From NCBI GenBank assembly GCA_966424055.1, contig CBJLMB010000023.1, positions 1 through 64,000 of the forward strand: a stretch of 64,000 nucleotides of DNA, given 5' to 3'. The notes under the pieces were generated by a model that was not told the origin of the DNA, made no database searches, and saw only the letters and a program-made list of their open reading frames with translations. Of the stretch, positions 26,289 to 35,341 are shown piece by piece. A program made the translations under genes and the position numbers. Every line of letters begins with the position of its first letter. Position 1 is the stretch's first letter. This DNA is from Deminuibacter sp966424055. GTDB lineage: Bacteria > Bacteroidota > Bacteroidia > Chitinophagales > Chitinophagaceae.

Positions 26289-27602
26289 ATGCGCTACTTA
26301 AAAAAACTTTGCCTGGCAAGCTGTTGTTTCCTGTTTTTAAGTACGGCACAATCGCAGCAGGTGAAACATGTTGTGCTGATTACAGTAGATGGTTTCCGGC
26401 CGGATTTTTACCTGGATAGCAACTGGCCTGCACCCAATATCAGGCAGTTGATGAAAAACGGCACATATGCCCTGGGTGTAAACAGTGTGTTTCCTTCTAT
26501 GACCTATCCGTCGCACACGACCATTGTAACCGGTGTACAGCCTGCGAAACATGGAGTTTATTACAATGGCATGTTCGAACCCAATGGATCAACAGGTAAG
26601 ATCTATTGGAACGATAGTTCTATTCATGCCACCACTATCTGGAAAGCAGCACAGCAGAAAGGTTTAACAACGGCCGCTTTATTCTGGCCCGTTTCTGCTG
26701 ATGCACCTGTTGACTACAATATCCCCGATATCGGCAGCATGGGCGAAACCACCAGGGAGAACTATGCGAAACCTGCAGGCTTTGTGCGCACACTGCGTGC
26801 AGAAGTGTTCAACGGTATCAACGCGATTGAATATGGCAAAGACGAAAATGTTGCCCGTATTGCCGCTTATGTGATCAAAAAAGCAAAGCCATCGCTGATG
26901 ACCATTCACCTGTTCTCTGTTGACCATGCCGAGCATATACAGGGGCGCGAAGGCGATATGGTGAAAGAAGCTGTAGCCGATGCAGACAGCAGTGTAGGCG
27001 TTATCACAGAAGCTTTGAAACAGGCAGGCATCTGGAACAATACCGTACTGATTGTAACCGGTGACCATGGATTTGAAAATGTTACACAGCATGTTTATCC
27101 CAATGTATGGCTGGCCCAGGCCGGGCTTATCACCGATATCAAAAAAGGCGACTGGAAAGCCCAGTTCTATACGGTTGGCGGATCAGCTTATTTATACCTG
27201 AAAGATCCGCAGGACCAGGCGACACTTGCTAAAGTAAAAGACCTGCTCAGCCGGTTACCGGCAGCGGAACAGCAATATTTCCGCATCATCAGCCGCAGCC
27301 AGCTGGATGCCATCGGCGGCAATCCTGAAGTAGCACTGGCATTGAGCGGAGAGCATGGCGCCTCTTTCGGCGGGGCTGCCACCGGCGCTACTGTTGCACC
27401 CGGCAAAGGCGGCACCCACGGCTTTTTCCCTGATTTCAGGAATATTCAAACAGGTTTTGTTGCCTATGGCCCCGGCATACGCAAGGGCGGTATTATATCA
27501 TCCATGAACCTGCGCGATATTGCACCGGCCATAGCCCGTATGCTGCAGTTGGACCTTCCTCCTGTACAGGGTAAAATACCGGAAGCTTTGTTGGCAAAAT
27601 AA
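26289..27602 (+). CDS. Secreted nucleotide pyrophosphatase/phosphodiesterase (NPP family)
   Basis: 437 residues from the ATG at 26289, which begins a signal peptide (MRYLKKLCLASCC, cleavage near AQSQQ). Alkaline-phosphatase superfamily signatures: LITVDGFRPDF (first metal Asp), SVFPSMTYPSHTTIVTG with the nucleophile Thr as in NPPs, FSVDHAEHIQG and VTGDHGFENV (metal Asp/His), and GGTHGFFPDF (last His). NPPs split phosphodiesters such as nucleotide sugars, dinucleotides or lysophospholipids. Located 150 bp after SusD, so it probably processes what SusC/D take up. The nucleophile Thr argues for diesterase rather than monoesterase activity. Confidence 0.9.
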   Translation: MRYLKKLCLASCCFLFLSTAQSQQVKHVVLITVDGFRPDFYLDSNWPAPNIRQLMKNGTYALGVNSVFPSMTYPSHTTIVTGVQPAKHGVYYNGMFEPNGSTGKIYWNDSSIHATTIWKAAQQKGLTTAALFWPVSADAPVDYNIPDIGSMGETTRENYAKPAGFVRTLRAEVFNGINAIEYGKDENVARIAAYVIKKAKPSLMTIHLFSVDHAEHIQGREGDMVKEAVADADSSVGVITEALKQAGIWNNTVLIVTGDHGFENVTQHVYPNVWLAQAGLITDIKKGDWKAQFYTVGGSAYLYLKDPQDQATLAKVKDLLSRLPAAEQQYFRIISRSQLDAIGGNPEVALALSGEHGASFGGAATGATVAPGKGGTHGFFPDFRNIQTGFVAYGPGIRKGGIISSMNLRDIAPAIARMLQLDLPPVQGKIPEALLAK

Positions 27603-27611
27603 CAGGGTATA

Positions 27612-27659
27612 AACCGGGGCACGCCTGTTGTTCCATACCATTACGAGCGTTCCCCGGTT
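27612..27659 (+). terminator. Hairpin with T-run after the phosphodiesterase gene
   Basis: AACCGGGG (27612-27619) pairs with CCCCGGTT (27652-27659) over a long 32-base loop and is followed by TTTTGTTT. It lies 10 bp after the NPP stop and closes the SusC/SusD/NPP unit. Confidence 0.6.
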
Positions 27660-27697
27660 TTTGTTTAACCACCACTTACCGTGGTAATACCAGATCA

Positions 27698-28192
27698 TTA
27701 TAATCTCCTGAATGTTGTCAGTTCTATTGTTTTATAGGGCGTATCTGCTGTTGGCGCCGTTTCGCTGCGCCATACCATACTGCCACCGGATATAGATTGA
27801 ACAATAGCATTATCCGGCAGCGCCCCCTGCACCCTGGTTTCCATACCCAGGCCGGCGGTTCCCGCTTTGTTGAGTTTTAACTGGTTGCCGGCAAGCGAAT
27901 AGGTATTGGCATCTACTGAACCGCTTAATCCATTTGCGGCGGTAGTGAATGTATAGGTATGGTCTGCTTTAAATTCCAGGCTGCATTTCACCATTTTCAA
28001 AACAGCCTGCCAGGTAGTGGTGAGCTCCTGCGATTTATCTGTAAGCTCTTTTCCACTCGCAGGGTCTACTGCGGTTATTTTGATACTTATACGCTCCCAT
28101 TTCCCTACAATAGACTGTGCCTGTACAGGCCTGAAAGCAAATAAGAAGCAGGCAGCTGCCAATGCGCAGCAGCGGGATAGATTAGTGGTCAT
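27698..28192 (-). CDS. Lipocalin-like secreted protein B
   Basis: 164 residues with a signal peptide (CCALAAACFLFAFRPVQAQ). The mature part opens SIVGKWERISIKIT, the lipocalin-like GKW motif of Bacteroidetes proteins, followed by alternating beta strands (CSLEFKADHTYTFTT; NTYSLAGNQLKL) and ends in an amphipathic strand. It is a paralogue of the protein encoded at 28767: both share GKWER and the YxLxGNQL strand. It may bind a small hydrophobic ligand in the periplasm. It lies 82 bp after a DUF1772 gene, with a simple repeat in its leader. Confidence 0.7.
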   Translation of the reverse strand: MTTNLSRCCALAAACFLFAFRPVQAQSIVGKWERISIKITAVDPASGKELTDKSQELTTTWQAVLKMVKCSLEFKADHTYTFTTAANGLSGSVDANTYSLAGNQLKLNKAGTAGLGMETRVQGALPDNAIVQSISGGSMVWRSETAPTADTPYKTIELTTFRRL

Positions 28193-28272
28193 GGTTGGAT
28201 GGTTGGCTGGTTGGATGGTTGGATGGTTTGATGGTTTGATGGTTAGATTGTTGGATTGTTGGATGGTGTGTG
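28193..28272. repeat. Low-complexity GGTTGGATGGTT repeat
   Basis: Repeats of GGTTGGATG, GGTTTGATG and GATTGTTG fill the gap just upstream of the lipocalin-like gene (minus strand: CCATCCAACC). Such tracts vary by slippage and may affect its translation. Confidence 0.65.
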
Positions 28273-28274
28273 GG

Positions 28275-28760
28275 TCATCTGGATAGTCCTCTTGCCCAAA
28301 CAGATAAGAGCACCATTATAAATGAACTGATCATACATATAATCCGCCAGTTGAATGCGTGTACTACTTTTTGTTTCACCACCTGTACATCACCTGGCAG
28401 CTCATTGATATTCCAGCTTTGGATCAAATGGCTCAGCGGATGATTCACGCGAACAGTGAATATGATGTCAGCCACAATAATCACAAAACCGGCCAGCATC
28501 AGCCAGAATGATGGCGAAATACTTTTGGTACCGAGCAATACAATAGATGCGATGAGCGACACGAGCAGCACTATTCCAAAAACCGGCATACGGCTGCCCA
28601 TATAATGATCCAGCTGCTGCCAGTATTCAGCAAAAGTTCTGTCGGTCATTTTTTCAGCCGCCGGGTTAGCGCCTATTGCCGTAAAAAATCCTATGCCCGC
28701 ATAAAACCCGCTCAGCAATGTGGTAATAAAGAACACGCCTTCTTCCATTTGTTTGGTCAT
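28275..28760 (-). CDS. DUF1772-type integral membrane protein
   Basis: 161 residues with four hydrophobic segments (about 8-28, 58-76, 84-105, 137-157). The layout, with GFYAGIGFFTAIGANPAAEK after helix 1 and FWLMLAGFVIIVADIIFTVRVNHPLS before helix 4, fits DUF1772 (anthrone-oxygenase-like). The biochemical role of this family in bacteria is not settled. It starts 6 bp after the first lipocalin-like gene, so the two are cotranscribed. Confidence 0.65.
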   Translation of the reverse strand: MTKQMEEGVFFITTLLSGFYAGIGFFTAIGANPAAEKMTDRTFAEYWQQLDHYMGSRMPVFGIVLLVSLIASIVLLGTKSISPSFWLMLAGFVIIVADIIFTVRVNHPLSHLIQSWNINELPGDVQVVKQKVVHAFNWRIICMISSFIMVLLSVWARGLSR

Positions 28761-28766
28761 ACTTAT

Positions 28767-29417
28767 TTATATTTTCTGATAGGTGACTTCTTCTTCAATG
28801 GTATATTGTTTCTGGTTGCTGCCTTCCCCGGTGATGGTATCGCCTTTAAAATACCATACCATGGTTGAACTGTTCAGCGATTTAATAGTAACAGCAGCGG
28901 GCAGCCCTTTCCGGTTGTCCATATTATTGTTACCGTATTTGCCCTGCAGTTGCGCTGCTGCCTGTTTAAATTGCGCTTCCAGCTTAGGGTCCAGCTTGGT
29001 AGCAAGCTGGTTGCCACTGAGTGTATAAGTGCCGTTGAAACTGATACCTTTCGGAGAATGTGCTATCGTGGTTGTCATTATCCAGGTATTATTGGATTTA
29101 AGTTCAATCACCTGTTTCATCATCTCCACCGCCTGTTTGGTTTGTGCCGAAATATCTTTCCGGTTACCGGTTGTTTTATCTGTAATCACTTCTTTTATTG
29201 CGGTTCTTTCCCATTTACCGCAAACAGACTGTGCGTTGGCGCAGGCACAGATCATCAGTGCGAGCAACAGTACAGATTGTCGCAGCACTGCACTTGTTCT
29301 GGTTTTTACCGCCTGGTTTCCCTGGCAACAATCGGGCGTTTTACAAAGCAGGCGCACCGGGTTATGCGAACAGGTGCTTCCTGCGGAGTGCCGGTTAGTG
29401 GCATTTTTCTTTTTCAT
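28767..29417 (-). CDS. Lipocalin-like secreted protein A
   Basis: 216 residues from the ATG at 29417; a longer in-frame start at 29450 exists. The N-terminus is odd: ~45 polar residues rich in Cys and His (SAGSTCSHNP, CKTPDCCQG) precede the hydrophobic core LRQSVLLLALMICACANAQ, which is the likely signal peptide, so the true start may be later. The body repeats the paralogue at 27698: SVCGKWERTAIKEV, NNTWIMTT and GTYTLSGNQLATKL. First gene of the lipocalin/DUF1772/lipocalin unit. Confidence 0.65.
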   Translation of the reverse strand: MKKKNATNRHSAGSTCSHNPVRLLCKTPDCCQGNQAVKTRTSAVLRQSVLLLALMICACANAQSVCGKWERTAIKEVITDKTTGNRKDISAQTKQAVEMMKQVIELKSNNTWIMTTTIAHSPKGISFNGTYTLSGNQLATKLDPKLEAQFKQAAAQLQGKYGNNNMDNRKGLPAAVTIKSLNSSTMVWYFKGDTITGEGSNQKQYTIEEEVTYQKI

Positions 29418-29841
29418 GTTATCTTGTTTATGAAGGTTTACTTTATCCAATACATCGGTTCACCATTTGTGAACAATCCAAGCGGCCGTTCACATTATAT
29501 GGGGTATATCATTATAGCTGCATTAAACAATGTTGCAAGGCGCCGGTAATAGCCGATACCAGCACAAGCATTTTTTACTTCCTGTTCAGCTGCCAGGTTT
29601 TAAACGGGAAAATATGCCTACAGCCAGCCATTAAGGGTTGAGAAAAAGGATTTCATTGTGTGAAACAGGCTGACCAACTTTAGCAATGAAGCCAAAGCAA
29701 TGTTTTCATGTGGTTAATGCCCAGCAAAGTACAGGGGTATTTGCCACACCATTTTGCCTGACTGAGCAGGTGCAGGCAAAAATTTATTAACTGCCACCGG
29801 TTATTGAGCCGCCGTGTAGTTACTGTACTACCCAAATTGCC

Positions 29842-29923
29842 AACCCGGGAGAGGCAAATGGCAAGTAGAACCCGGGAGAGAACTCTCAGGTATATGTCCC
29901 TAACTAACTTTGCCATTTGCACA
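29842..29923. ncRNA. Possible structured element (long stem with inner hairpin)
   Basis: GCAAATGGCAA (29854-29864) pairs perfectly with TTGCCATTTGC (29910-29920), enclosing GGGAGAGAACTCTC (29874-29887), which can fold on itself. Two direct AACCCGGGAGAG copies flank the left arm. This could be a small RNA, an untranslated leader structure or a dead mobile piece; only pairing supports it. Confidence 0.3.
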
Positions 29924-30105
29924 ACTATTGCTGCTTCCCCCTGGTTAAAATAGCTGCCGGTTTTTCAATAACTGTATACACCGGATGGTTTATATGCAAT
30001 ACATTTTCACCGGCAGTACGCCGGTGTTACCACGAAGCACAAGCTATACCGCTGTGATCTGGTGGCTTAAAAGTAAATCAGCCCTTCGCGCAGTTTTTTA
30101 CTATT

Positions 30106-30157
30106 GAGCAGGTGTGGCAGAAAATTGAGCAGGTGTTGCATTTGACCGAGCAGGTGT
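30106..30157. promoter_or_regulatory. Three GAGCAGGTGT direct repeats, 21-bp spacing
   Basis: GAGCAGGTGT starts at 30106, 30127 and 30148, an exact 21-bp period, i.e. two helix turns. LytTR regulators such as AgrA bind pairs of 9-bp direct repeats with 12-bp spacers, the same period. A LytTR gene ends just 62 bp away, so these may be its binding sites. A fourth copy with the last base changed lies at 29764. Confidence 0.5.
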
Positions 30158-30219
30158 GATAACAGATCTACTTCAGCACCTGCCCTGAACAGCTGGATGG
30201 AGTGGTTTAAGCCCGCTAA

Positions 30220-30975
30220 TCAGCGTTTCATCAGCTGCGCAAATTTTTCGAGCAGGAACTGTTTACGGCGGACAGAGATCTCTATTTCCATACCATCAGC
30301 CATCAGTATGGTACCACCTTTTCCTTTATAATATTCTTTTACATGCAGCAGGTTGATCATGGATGAATTGTGTACACGTACAAAATCGTGATCCCCCAGC
30401 AACAACTCATATTCTTTCAATGTTCTGGATACCAGTACATTGGTTTTATCAGCCAGGTAAAACCGGGTATAATTGCTTTCCGATTCCAGCCGGATAATAT
30501 CATTCAGCGACACAAACATCTGGCCACGTATCGTTGGCAGCGCAATACGGCTGTTTTCTCTTGCACCAGGCTGTATCGTTTGCAGCAATTGCTGCAACTG
30601 GCGCAGATGGCTACCCTGCTGCCGCTGCTTGAACCTGGCCACAGCAAGCACCAGTTCTTCTTCATCTACCGGTTTTAGCAGATAATCCAATGCATTTACT
30701 TTGATGGCTTTAATGGCATAGGCATCATAAGCGGTTACAAATATTACCTGGAAGCCGGGGTCATCCAGTTGTTCCAGTAACCTGAAACCATCCAGGTCAG
30801 GCAGGTTGATATCAAGAAAAACAAGGTCGGGTTTCAACCTGCGCAGGGCATCTATCCCTTCCGTTGCATTTTTGCAGGTGGCAACCACCTGAACATCAGC
30901 GCAGTTCTCGGCAAGCCGGTATTGCAGCGATTCTATACAAAAGGCTTCATCATCGATGATCACGGTCCTTATCAT
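30220..30975 (-). CDS. LytTR family response regulator
   Basis: 251 residues from the ATG at 30975 (MIRTVIIDDEAFCIE); the longer frame adds a non-conserved leader. Receiver domain 1-120 has IIDDE, Asp55 in LVFLDINLPDLDG, Thr in FVTAYDAYAIKAI and Lys in YLLKPVDEEEL. The LytTR DNA-binding domain (about 150-250) shows IIRLESESNYTRFYLAD and DFVRVHNSSMINLLHV. It starts 49 bp after the sensor kinase gene, its evident partner. Unusually, the three repeats at 30106 lie just past its 3' end. Confidence 0.95.
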   Translation of the reverse strand: MIRTVIIDDEAFCIESLQYRLAENCADVQVVATCKNATEGIDALRRLKPDLVFLDINLPDLDGFRLLEQLDDPGFQVIFVTAYDAYAIKAIKVNALDYLLKPVDEEELVLAVARFKQRQQGSHLRQLQQLLQTIQPGARENSRIALPTIRGQMFVSLNDIIRLESESNYTRFYLADKTNVLVSRTLKEYELLLGDHDFVRVHNSSMINLLHVKEYYKGKGGTILMADGMEIEISVRRKQFLLEKFAQLMKR

Positions 30976-31024
30976 AGTAATACTGTTTTCATCATTCAGC
31001 TTGTATATAACGCCAAAACTACGC

Positions 31025-34000
31025 TTATTTAAGTTCTGTATACACACCGGTTAATTCAATCACCACCTCGGTGCCTGCCGGCTCACCGGCATCGTTGTAT
31101 AAATCACTGATTAACACATGCGCATCAAAATTGCCGGCCTGCTTTAAAAGATGCAACCGCTCGGCTGCAATTTTCATCCCCATAGATACATGCCTGTCTT
31201 CATGACGGGCATTGATCTCTGCAGCAGCCAGCCGCCCCACACCATTGTCGCGGATGACGCCCCTTACCAGGTCTCCTTTTGCGGTGAGACTGAATTCGAG
31301 TAATCCATCGCCATTGGTTTTATACCGCAGGCCATGCAGTATGGCATTTTCAATATATGACTGGAATAAAAGCGGCGGTAATTTCACCGGGCGCTGTTTC
31401 AATTTTTCATCAACAGTGATGGTGTAGATGAATTTTTTATCGAACCGGATCTGCTCCAGCTGAATATACAATTCAAGACTACGCAGCTCGCTATCCAGGT
31501 CGATCAGCGGGTGCTGTGAATTTTCGAGCACCAGCCGCACCAGCCGGGCAAATTTGTTTAAAAACTGAGATGCGTTTTTCCGGTCGTTCTTAATAATAAA
31601 AGCATCTATTGCCGTCATGCAGTTGAAAATAAAATGCGGGTTCATCTGCGCCCGCAGTGCTTTCATTTCCGATTCGGCGAGGTTCAGTTTAAAACTCACC
31701 TGCCTGCGTATCTGGTTCAGCCGGTAATAATAGGCAGCATACACCAGCAGCACCACTACTGCCGCCAGCAGGGCAATAAACCACCATCGCAGGTAAAGCG
31801 GCGGCAGTATTACAAATGCATAACCAACTGTATTACGGCTAAGCTTGCCATCTTTGTTCATCGCCCGCACTCTGAGCATGTATTTACCGGGTTTCAGGTT
31901 AGAAAAATTGATACGGTAGTTCCTGGCAAAAGGGCTCCAGTTTTTATCAGGCCCTCCCAGTAAATAACTATAACGCGTATAGCTTTCATTGGTATAGGTA
32001 TTGGCGCCAAGTTCAAAGGAAAGATCGTTTTCATCAGGCTGCAGGTAGCGTGTATAACCGGGTGCCGCAGCAATAGTATCCGGCCGTCCTTTTATTTCAC
32101 AGCGGGTGATAGCCACCTCGAAAGAAGAATCAGGTTGTACAAATGCTTTATTCAGATCGATACTGGCCACCCCGGGAAACTGATCTACCCATAGCCGGTT
32201 CCTGCTGTCAATGGCAATGGTTTTACTGTTCTTGATGCCGAGGCTATTTCCCAGCTGTTCCATCTTCCAGCCGGTTTTACCATCTGCAATTACCCTGTCA
32301 AGCCCGGCCGGTGTAGCCAGCCATAAATGACCGGAGCGGTCTTTTTTGATATCCCATACAGTATTGTCTGATAGCCCTTCTGCTATACCGAAATGTGCGA
32401 TATCAGCCATATCCCCTTTTGCCTCCCTACGCAACCGGAACAAACCATCATAGCGTGTACCGATCCATATATTGCCATCATCATCTTCACATATACTGCG
32501 GCACCAGGCCAGGGCTGGTATACCAGCCAGTGCTTTTTCCCAGTACACCAGGTGATCTGCACGAAGCGAATCATGTACGCTTTTCAACTGGAACCTGAAC
32601 AGGCCGCGCCCGAACAACCCTGCCCAGATGGCCCCTGTTCTATCACGGTACAGCACATGAATATGTTCTGTTTCGCCTTTTTTAAACCCGGGTATTTTAT
32701 AGAACCGGCCATGCACATAAACATGCAGCCCGAGTATGCTTGATACCAGTAAACTATCTTTTCCCAACCCCATCAAACCAGTGATGCCATAGCGGGATGG
32801 TGAAAAATAATTGTGCAGGTCGAGTATCTTCTTCATACCCGACACTTTGCTTTTTTGTTTGTTGAGCTGCAGCTTCCAGATGCGGGTAGCATTGAAAGAA
32901 TAATACGCATCACCCAGCTGCCGTATACGGCCGATACTATCATCTTTTGCAGGAAAAGACAAACCCTGCCACCGGCCATCATTGAACAGCTGGCTCTTCA
33001 GCGAATAAGCCCATACCAGGCTATCCTGGTCGGTGGTATTGATCTCCCATACCAGGTTAGCTGCCAATCCTTCTTTAAGTGCGTATTGTGTATGCGGATC
33101 ACTCAGGCTTATTTTTGCCAGGAAGCCATCTGCGGTTATCCATAAATTATTTTCCCTGTCCTGCATCATCCCCATATTGGTGATACCGGAAAAACCATCC
33201 TGCTCACTGTATATATTAAGCCTGCCTGTTGTATCTATTTTCACCAACCCCTTATTGTCTGCCAGCAACCACAGGTTGTTGCTGATATCCCAGCAAAAAG
33301 CATAATACCTGTAACCCGGCAAATGGCTATACGCCACGGGGGTGGCGGCATACATTATTTTCCGCTGAGCCCAGCTCACCCTGTCAATACGCAGCAATTC
33401 GTTATCGCGGGTAATAATCCAGGGTTTGCCTGTACGGTCTCTTCCCGAAGCTGTAATTTTTTTATCCAGGCTGAACTGTGTATGATCATGCAGGTTGAGT
33501 ATGGCTGGTATGCTGTTTGGTTGTATGTATAACAACAGGGAATCCTGCAGCTGCAGCATCGGCACATCTGTATCATCAGATACCAGCACACCGGGTTGCC
33601 GCTTCTGAAGCGAAGTAAAATGATGGTCCCCGTACACATAAAGATCCTGCAGGTCCTGGTAAATGTATTCGCCGGGCTTTACCTGTACCACCGATTTAAA
33701 TGCAGCTGGTACCCCGGTTGCGCCAGCCCTTACCTGCCGGTCGTGTATAACAAATACACGTTCTTCATTATCGAAGCACCAGAGCTCCCCATCCAGTTCT
33801 GCAAAAGCATATACATATTTGTAGCTATAACCCGGGGGAGGCGGGTAATAGCGAAAGCAGCTGCCTTCATACCTGTATATGGCATTGCCGGTGCTTATCC
33901 ATATCCATCCCTTGCTGTCCTGGAAAGCGCAGACGGTTTTTACATAGCTGATGCCGTTCTTTTCGTTGTAAATGGTCACCGGTAACTGCTGCGCAGCAAC

Positions 34001-34078
34001 AAGGCCAGTAAAAGCGCAGGCCAGCACAATAGCCGGCAACAGCAAACAGCGGATAGTATAACGGAACATTGTAGGCAT
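31025..34078 (-). CDS. Two-component sensor: propeller, Y_Y_Y domain and LytS-type kinase
   Basis: 1017 residues (a second ATG at 34069 is equally likely). A signal peptide (LLLPAIVLACAFTGLVAAQ) leads to a ~640-residue periplasmic region of reg_prop repeats (DSKGWIWISTGNAIYRYEG, NLWITADGFLAKI, NIWIGTRYDGLFRL, GHLWLATPAGLDRV). A Y_Y_Y domain follows (YSYLLGGPDKNWSPF, LKPGKYMLRVRAMN), then a TM helix (WWFIALLAAVVVLLVYAAYY). The cytoplasmic part is of LytS/His_kinase type: MNPHFIFNCMTAIDAFI and the ATPase box IRDNGVGRL. No AraC output. It signals to the LytTR protein encoded next. The ligand is probably extracellular and unknown. Confidence 0.95.
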   Translation of the reverse strand: MPTMFRYTIRCLLLPAIVLACAFTGLVAAQQLPVTIYNEKNGISYVKTVCAFQDSKGWIWISTGNAIYRYEGSCFRYYPPPPGYSYKYVYAFAELDGELWCFDNEERVFVIHDRQVRAGATGVPAAFKSVVQVKPGEYIYQDLQDLYVYGDHHFTSLQKRQPGVLVSDDTDVPMLQLQDSLLLYIQPNSIPAILNLHDHTQFSLDKKITASGRDRTGKPWIITRDNELLRIDRVSWAQRKIMYAATPVAYSHLPGYRYYAFCWDISNNLWLLADNKGLVKIDTTGRLNIYSEQDGFSGITNMGMMQDRENNLWITADGFLAKISLSDPHTQYALKEGLAANLVWEINTTDQDSLVWAYSLKSQLFNDGRWQGLSFPAKDDSIGRIRQLGDAYYSFNATRIWKLQLNKQKSKVSGMKKILDLHNYFSPSRYGITGLMGLGKDSLLVSSILGLHVYVHGRFYKIPGFKKGETEHIHVLYRDRTGAIWAGLFGRGLFRFQLKSVHDSLRADHLVYWEKALAGIPALAWCRSICEDDDGNIWIGTRYDGLFRLRREAKGDMADIAHFGIAEGLSDNTVWDIKKDRSGHLWLATPAGLDRVIADGKTGWKMEQLGNSLGIKNSKTIAIDSRNRLWVDQFPGVASIDLNKAFVQPDSSFEVAITRCEIKGRPDTIAAAPGYTRYLQPDENDLSFELGANTYTNESYTRYSYLLGGPDKNWSPFARNYRINFSNLKPGKYMLRVRAMNKDGKLSRNTVGYAFVILPPLYLRWWFIALLAAVVVLLVYAAYYYRLNQIRRQVSFKLNLAESEMKALRAQMNPHFIFNCMTAIDAFIIKNDRKNASQFLNKFARLVRLVLENSQHPLIDLDSELRSLELYIQLEQIRFDKKFIYTITVDEKLKQRPVKLPPLLFQSYIENAILHGLRYKTNGDGLLEFSLTAKGDLVRGVIRDNGVGRLAAAEINARHEDRHVSMGMKIAAERLHLLKQAGNFDAHVLISDLYNDAGEPAGTEVVIELTGVYTELK

Positions 34079-34144
34079 CAGGCAAACAGGAAATATGCAA
34101 AACAGCGGCCCTTGTTTATCAATAACAGGTTATTTTATTATGAT

Positions 34145-35071
34145 TCATCTCAACGCTTCCATTACAGCAAACAAAGTACTGTAAAATGCAGGCGCCTGCT
34201 CAAACATCGGGAAATGACCACTCTCCTGTATCCAATGCATGTGTATGGAAGGCCGCAGTATTTTCAGGTCGTACGAGTAAAAAGCCAGTGCATCCTGCCG
34301 CCCGGCGATCAGGTGCACCACACCTTTATAACGATCCAGTGTTGAAGAGAGATCATACCCTGTACGCCAAAGGTCACTGACCATCAGCTGGGTCATCAGG
34401 ACATTGCGTTTAACACCTGCATTTATTTTTTTCAGCATGCTGTCGATCAGTTGTTTGTTGTAGATATAGCTCAGCCTGTTCAGCCTGTCAAATGCCTTTG
34501 CTTCTTCTGCTGTAGCGGTTCCTTTTTCCATCTTAGCGTTGAGCGTATCCAGTTCTGCCAGCTCTTTTACACCATAACGCACGCGCTGGTTCGCGATATG
34601 TGTGGCCATATTTTCTTTAGCTATTTTGTAATACCCCGGCGATACCAGCACCAGGGCTTTTACCTTATCAGGATGCGCTGCCGCAAAGCTCATTGCCAGC
34701 ATACCACCCCATGAATGACCATAGATAATGGCTGTCTTCAACCGGAGATGCTGCATCAGCCGGTCAATATCTGCGATTGCTGCAGCAAGATTGATCGTTG
34801 TAGAATCAAATGGCGCCGGTATAGACAGCCCTGTACCTCTTTGTTCGGGCAATATGCTGTGATACGATTTACCCAATGCAACAGCCACTTCCTCCTGCTG
34901 CATGCACGAGTTGCCGGGACCACCTGATAATACAATAACAGGTTCACCTTTTCCATATTCATGATAATATAGGTAACCGTTGGTATAACGGAGGGAATCT
35001 ACATGTTGTGCCGTTAATAATGTAGTGCACAGCAGCAAAGGCAGCAACAACAAAATACATATACGGGGCAA
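34145..35071 (-). CDS. Secreted alpha/beta hydrolase, proline-iminopeptidase-like
   Basis: 308 residues with a signal peptide (CILLLLPLLLCTTLLTAQ). The fold is clear: EPVIVLSGGPGNSCMQQ (oxyanion HGGPG-like), PEQRGTGLS, the nucleophile Ser in YGHSWGGMLAM, Asp in LIAGRQDAL and His in QESGHFPMFEQ. The GGPG and RGTG motifs are those of the S33 prolyl aminopeptidase group, so peptide or ester hydrolysis in the periplasm is likely. It sits 66 bp upstream of the sensor kinase on the same strand and may be cotranscribed. Confidence 0.88.
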   Translation of the reverse strand: MPRICILLLLPLLLCTTLLTAQHVDSLRYTNGYLYYHEYGKGEPVIVLSGGPGNSCMQQEEVAVALGKSYHSILPEQRGTGLSIPAPFDSTTINLAAAIADIDRLMQHLRLKTAIIYGHSWGGMLAMSFAAAHPDKVKALVLVSPGYYKIAKENMATHIANQRVRYGVKELAELDTLNAKMEKGTATAEEAKAFDRLNRLSYIYNKQLIDSMLKKINAGVKRNVLMTQLMVSDLWRTGYDLSSTLDRYKGVVHLIAGRQDALAFYSYDLKILRPSIHMHWIQESGHFPMFEQAPAFYSTLFAVMEALR

Positions 35072-35341
35072 GGTGTAATGAATTGGTTATTCCGAATATA
35101 CACCATCTGATGCATTTCCATTGCGGGCTGGTAAAATTTGTTCTGGCTGCTACCGGCCGGTATACCAGAATAGCCGCGCAATACAATGATAGCGATGGAT
35201 TTAAAACAGGCAGCCCTGTCTTGTTCAACCAGATACCGGCATACCCTCCATTTATTCCTTCTGTAATTTTCGCAACTCGAAAAGCAGCAGCTGCAAGGTT
35301 CCCAGGCAAAATAGTATTTTACAGTAAAATCACTTTTCTGT

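Larger units (their letters stand above)
29418..30219. other. ~800-bp gene-free spacer with repeats and possible structure
   Basis: No convincing gene on either strand. It holds an 11-bp inverted repeat at 29854-29920, two AACCCGGGAGAG copies at 29842 and 29869, an isolated GAGCAGGTGC at 29764, and three GAGCAGGTGT repeats at 30106-30157. It is much longer than the neighbouring intergenic gaps. Confidence 0.6.

Noticed and set aside
29680..29922. 80-codon minus frame in the long spacer
   Set aside because: Odd composition and no motif; overlaps the inverted repeat.
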